Shown one piece after another: positions 7,291 to 8,079 of a stretch of 8,079 bases of DNA. Source of the DNA: Clostridia bacterium (GTDB taxonomy: Bacteria; Bacillota; Clostridia; UMGS1883); contig JAFUJG010000143.1 in assembly GCA_017468215.1 (NCBI GenBank), positions 1 to 8,079 of the forward strand, read 5' to 3'. The notes under the pieces were generated by a model. That model was not told the DNA's origin. It saw nothing but the letters and a program-made list of their open reading frames with translations, and ran no database searches. Within the stretch, counting starts at the first letter, position 1, and each line of letters begins with the position of its first letter. A program made the translations under genes and the position numbers.

Positions 7291-7747
7291 CTTTATCACT
7301 CCTTGAATTAAGAATTTGTGCAACCAGCTGTTTCTGGGCATCAAGTATTGAATCGATTTGTGCACTGTAAGCATACAAATCGTTTGCAAGCTTTTCACGT
7401 TCTGTAAGAGTCTGGTTAGCCATAACTCTTGCACCCTCACGAATCATCTCTGCTTCGTTTTCTGCCTTCTGGATAATGGCTTCTGCCTTCTGTGCGGCAC
7501 TCTTACCCAAATCATCCGCTGCCTTCTGTGCAACGATAAGTGTGTCACGCATGGTATCTTCCATGCTCTTGTATTTGTTCACAAGGTCCTCTAAAACCTC
7601 AAGCCTGTCACGAAGCTTTATGTTTTCCTTGTAAAGTGTCTCGTAGTCGCCTGCTATAACAGCAAAGATTTCGTCTACTTCTCCGGGCACATACTTGCCC
7701 ATTTTTTTCTGAAATTCTATCTTTTGGATTTCAAGAGGTGTGAGCAT
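7253..7747 (-). CDS. divIVA: DivIVA-family cell-pole and division scaffold protein
   Basis: Cytoplasmic coiled-coil protein that gathers at strongly curved membrane, at poles and septa, and recruits division or cell-wall partners. It has 164 residues. The N-terminal DivIVA domain starts MLTPLEIQKIEF and continues through GEVDEIF to about residue 60, followed by a long, charged, Ala- and Glu-rich coiled coil (about 65-150) and a polar Ser/Asn/Glu tail. The tail is encoded in the 38 bases shared with ileS. Compared with my recall of B. subtilis DivIVA, the membrane tip has Met at the F17 position and GK in place of RG, so lipid contact may differ. The ATG at 7747 has an AGG-containing site upstream and lies 15 bases after the ylmH stop. 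Gene order next to ylmH and ileS supports the family call. Confidence 0.92.
   Translation of the reverse strand: MLTPLEIQKIEFQKKMGKYVPGEVDEIFAVIAGDYETLYKENIKLRDRLEVLEDLVNKYKSMEDTMRDTLIVAQKAADDLGKSAAQKAEAIIQKAENEAEMIREGARVMANQTLTEREKLANDLYAYSAQIDSILDAQKQLVAQILNSRSDKDGLQSNTESSEN
7299..7304 (-). promoter_or_regulatory. Ribosome binding site of ileS inside divIVA
   Basis: AAGGAG on the minus strand, 8 bases from the ATG at 7290, lies wholly inside the divIVA coding sequence. It sets the ileS start and suggests that ribosomes finishing divIVA feed ileS. Confidence 0.8.
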
Positions 7748-7762
7748 TGTTTATTACCTGCC

Positions 7763-8079
7763 TTACATATATTTTTTAACTGTTATAAAAATACGTCCCT
7801 TTTTGCTTTTGCCGCTTATGTTATAAAGTATTGCTTTACCGTGATGTCTTACGGTTAAAATATCGTTTTCTTTGATTTCCTTGTCACACTTTGTACAAAG
7901 CACCTGGTTGAGGAAAAATCTCTGAGATTCTATGTACTCTGCAGCCTTACTTCGTGAGGTTTTAAGCATTACCGAAACAACGCTGTCGGCTCTGAGGGAT
8001 GCCACCGTGCCTGTAATTTCCTCAAAGGATGGCTCGCAGCTGATATCCTCAAGGTAGGCTACAGAGCAGTTCACATAGC
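7763..8079 (-). CDS. ylmH: YlmH-type S4-domain RNA-binding protein (5' end beyond window)
   Basis: Only the last 104 residues and a partial codon are present; the frame is open at the right edge (reading ...YVNCSVAYLED), so the GTG at 8074 is internal and not a start. The S4 RNA-binding fold is clear: VASLRADSVVSVMLKTSRSK, then AAEYIESQRFFLNQ and ENDILTVRHHGKAIL, followed by a basic C-terminal extension ending KKYM. This matches the C-terminal part of YlmH, about 257 residues in B. subtilis, from the ylm cluster next to divIVA. YlmH binds RNA and, as I recall, has been linked to ribosome-associated quality control; no role can be shown from this fragment. Its TAA stop lies 15 bases before divIVA, consistent with one transcript. 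Confidence 0.88.
   Translation of the reverse strand, partial: YVNCSVAYLEDISCEPSFEEITGTVASLRADSVVSVMLKTSRSKAAEYIESQRFFLNQVLCTKCDKEIKENDILTVRHHGKAILYNISGKSKKGRIFITVKKYM

Noticed and set aside
7291..7440. Longer ileS with 50 extra N-terminal residues
   Set aside because: The extension lies in the divIVA coding sequence in another frame, has no IleRS similarity, and the ATG at 7290 has a strong AAGGAG site.
8072..8074. GTG at the right edge as a start of a small protein
   Set aside because: The frame stays open upstream to the window edge and the product is clearly the C-terminal part of YlmH, so this is an internal Val codon.

Overview
All recognisable genes in this window lie on the minus strand and read from right to left. 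They form one compact block, from a truncated ylmH at the right edge to a truncated pyrF at the left edge. The order is ylmH - divIVA - ileS - lspA - rluD - pyrB - pyrC - pyrF. From memory this is the core order of the Bacillus subtilis ylm-divIVA-ileS-lspA-ylyB-pyr region, without pyrR and the uracil permease. Together with the moderate base composition, the protein style (LspA, YlmH with a long basic tail, subfamily-2 PyrF) and a palindromic intergenic repeat of a kind I recall from gut Clostridia, this suggests a member of the Bacillota, class Clostridia, probably from the Oscillospirales or nearby. The exact taxon is inference.

Right part (about 3079-8079), cell growth and translation: the C-terminal S4 domain of YlmH; the polar coiled-coil scaffold DivIVA; a full-length isoleucyl-tRNA synthetase whose start lies inside the end of divIVA; lipoprotein signal peptidase LspA; and an RluD-type pseudouridine synthase. 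Gaps run from a 38-base overlap to 58 bases, as in one transcription unit. A 10-bp stem hairpin sits in the ileS-lspA gap.

Left part (1-3059), de novo UMP synthesis: aspartate carbamoyltransferase (pyrB), dihydroorotase (pyrC) and orotidine-5'-phosphate decarboxylase (pyrF). These are steps 2, 3 and 6 of the pathway. The pyrB frame carries one in-frame TGA at 2757-2759, with conserved ATCase sequence on both sides in the same frame. It is a point nonsense mutation, a sequencing error or, much less likely, recoding. The pyrB-pyrC gap holds a compact palindromic repeat with mutually exclusive pairings. There is no pyrR, pyrI or visible PyrR attenuator.

No intergenic stretch reaches 300 bases; the longest is the 97-base pyrB-pyrC gap. 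I found no tRNA or rRNA gene, CRISPR array, transposase or phage gene. Apart from the broken pyrB and the repeat, this is ordinary housekeeping DNA, and I see no evidence of a new multi-gene system.
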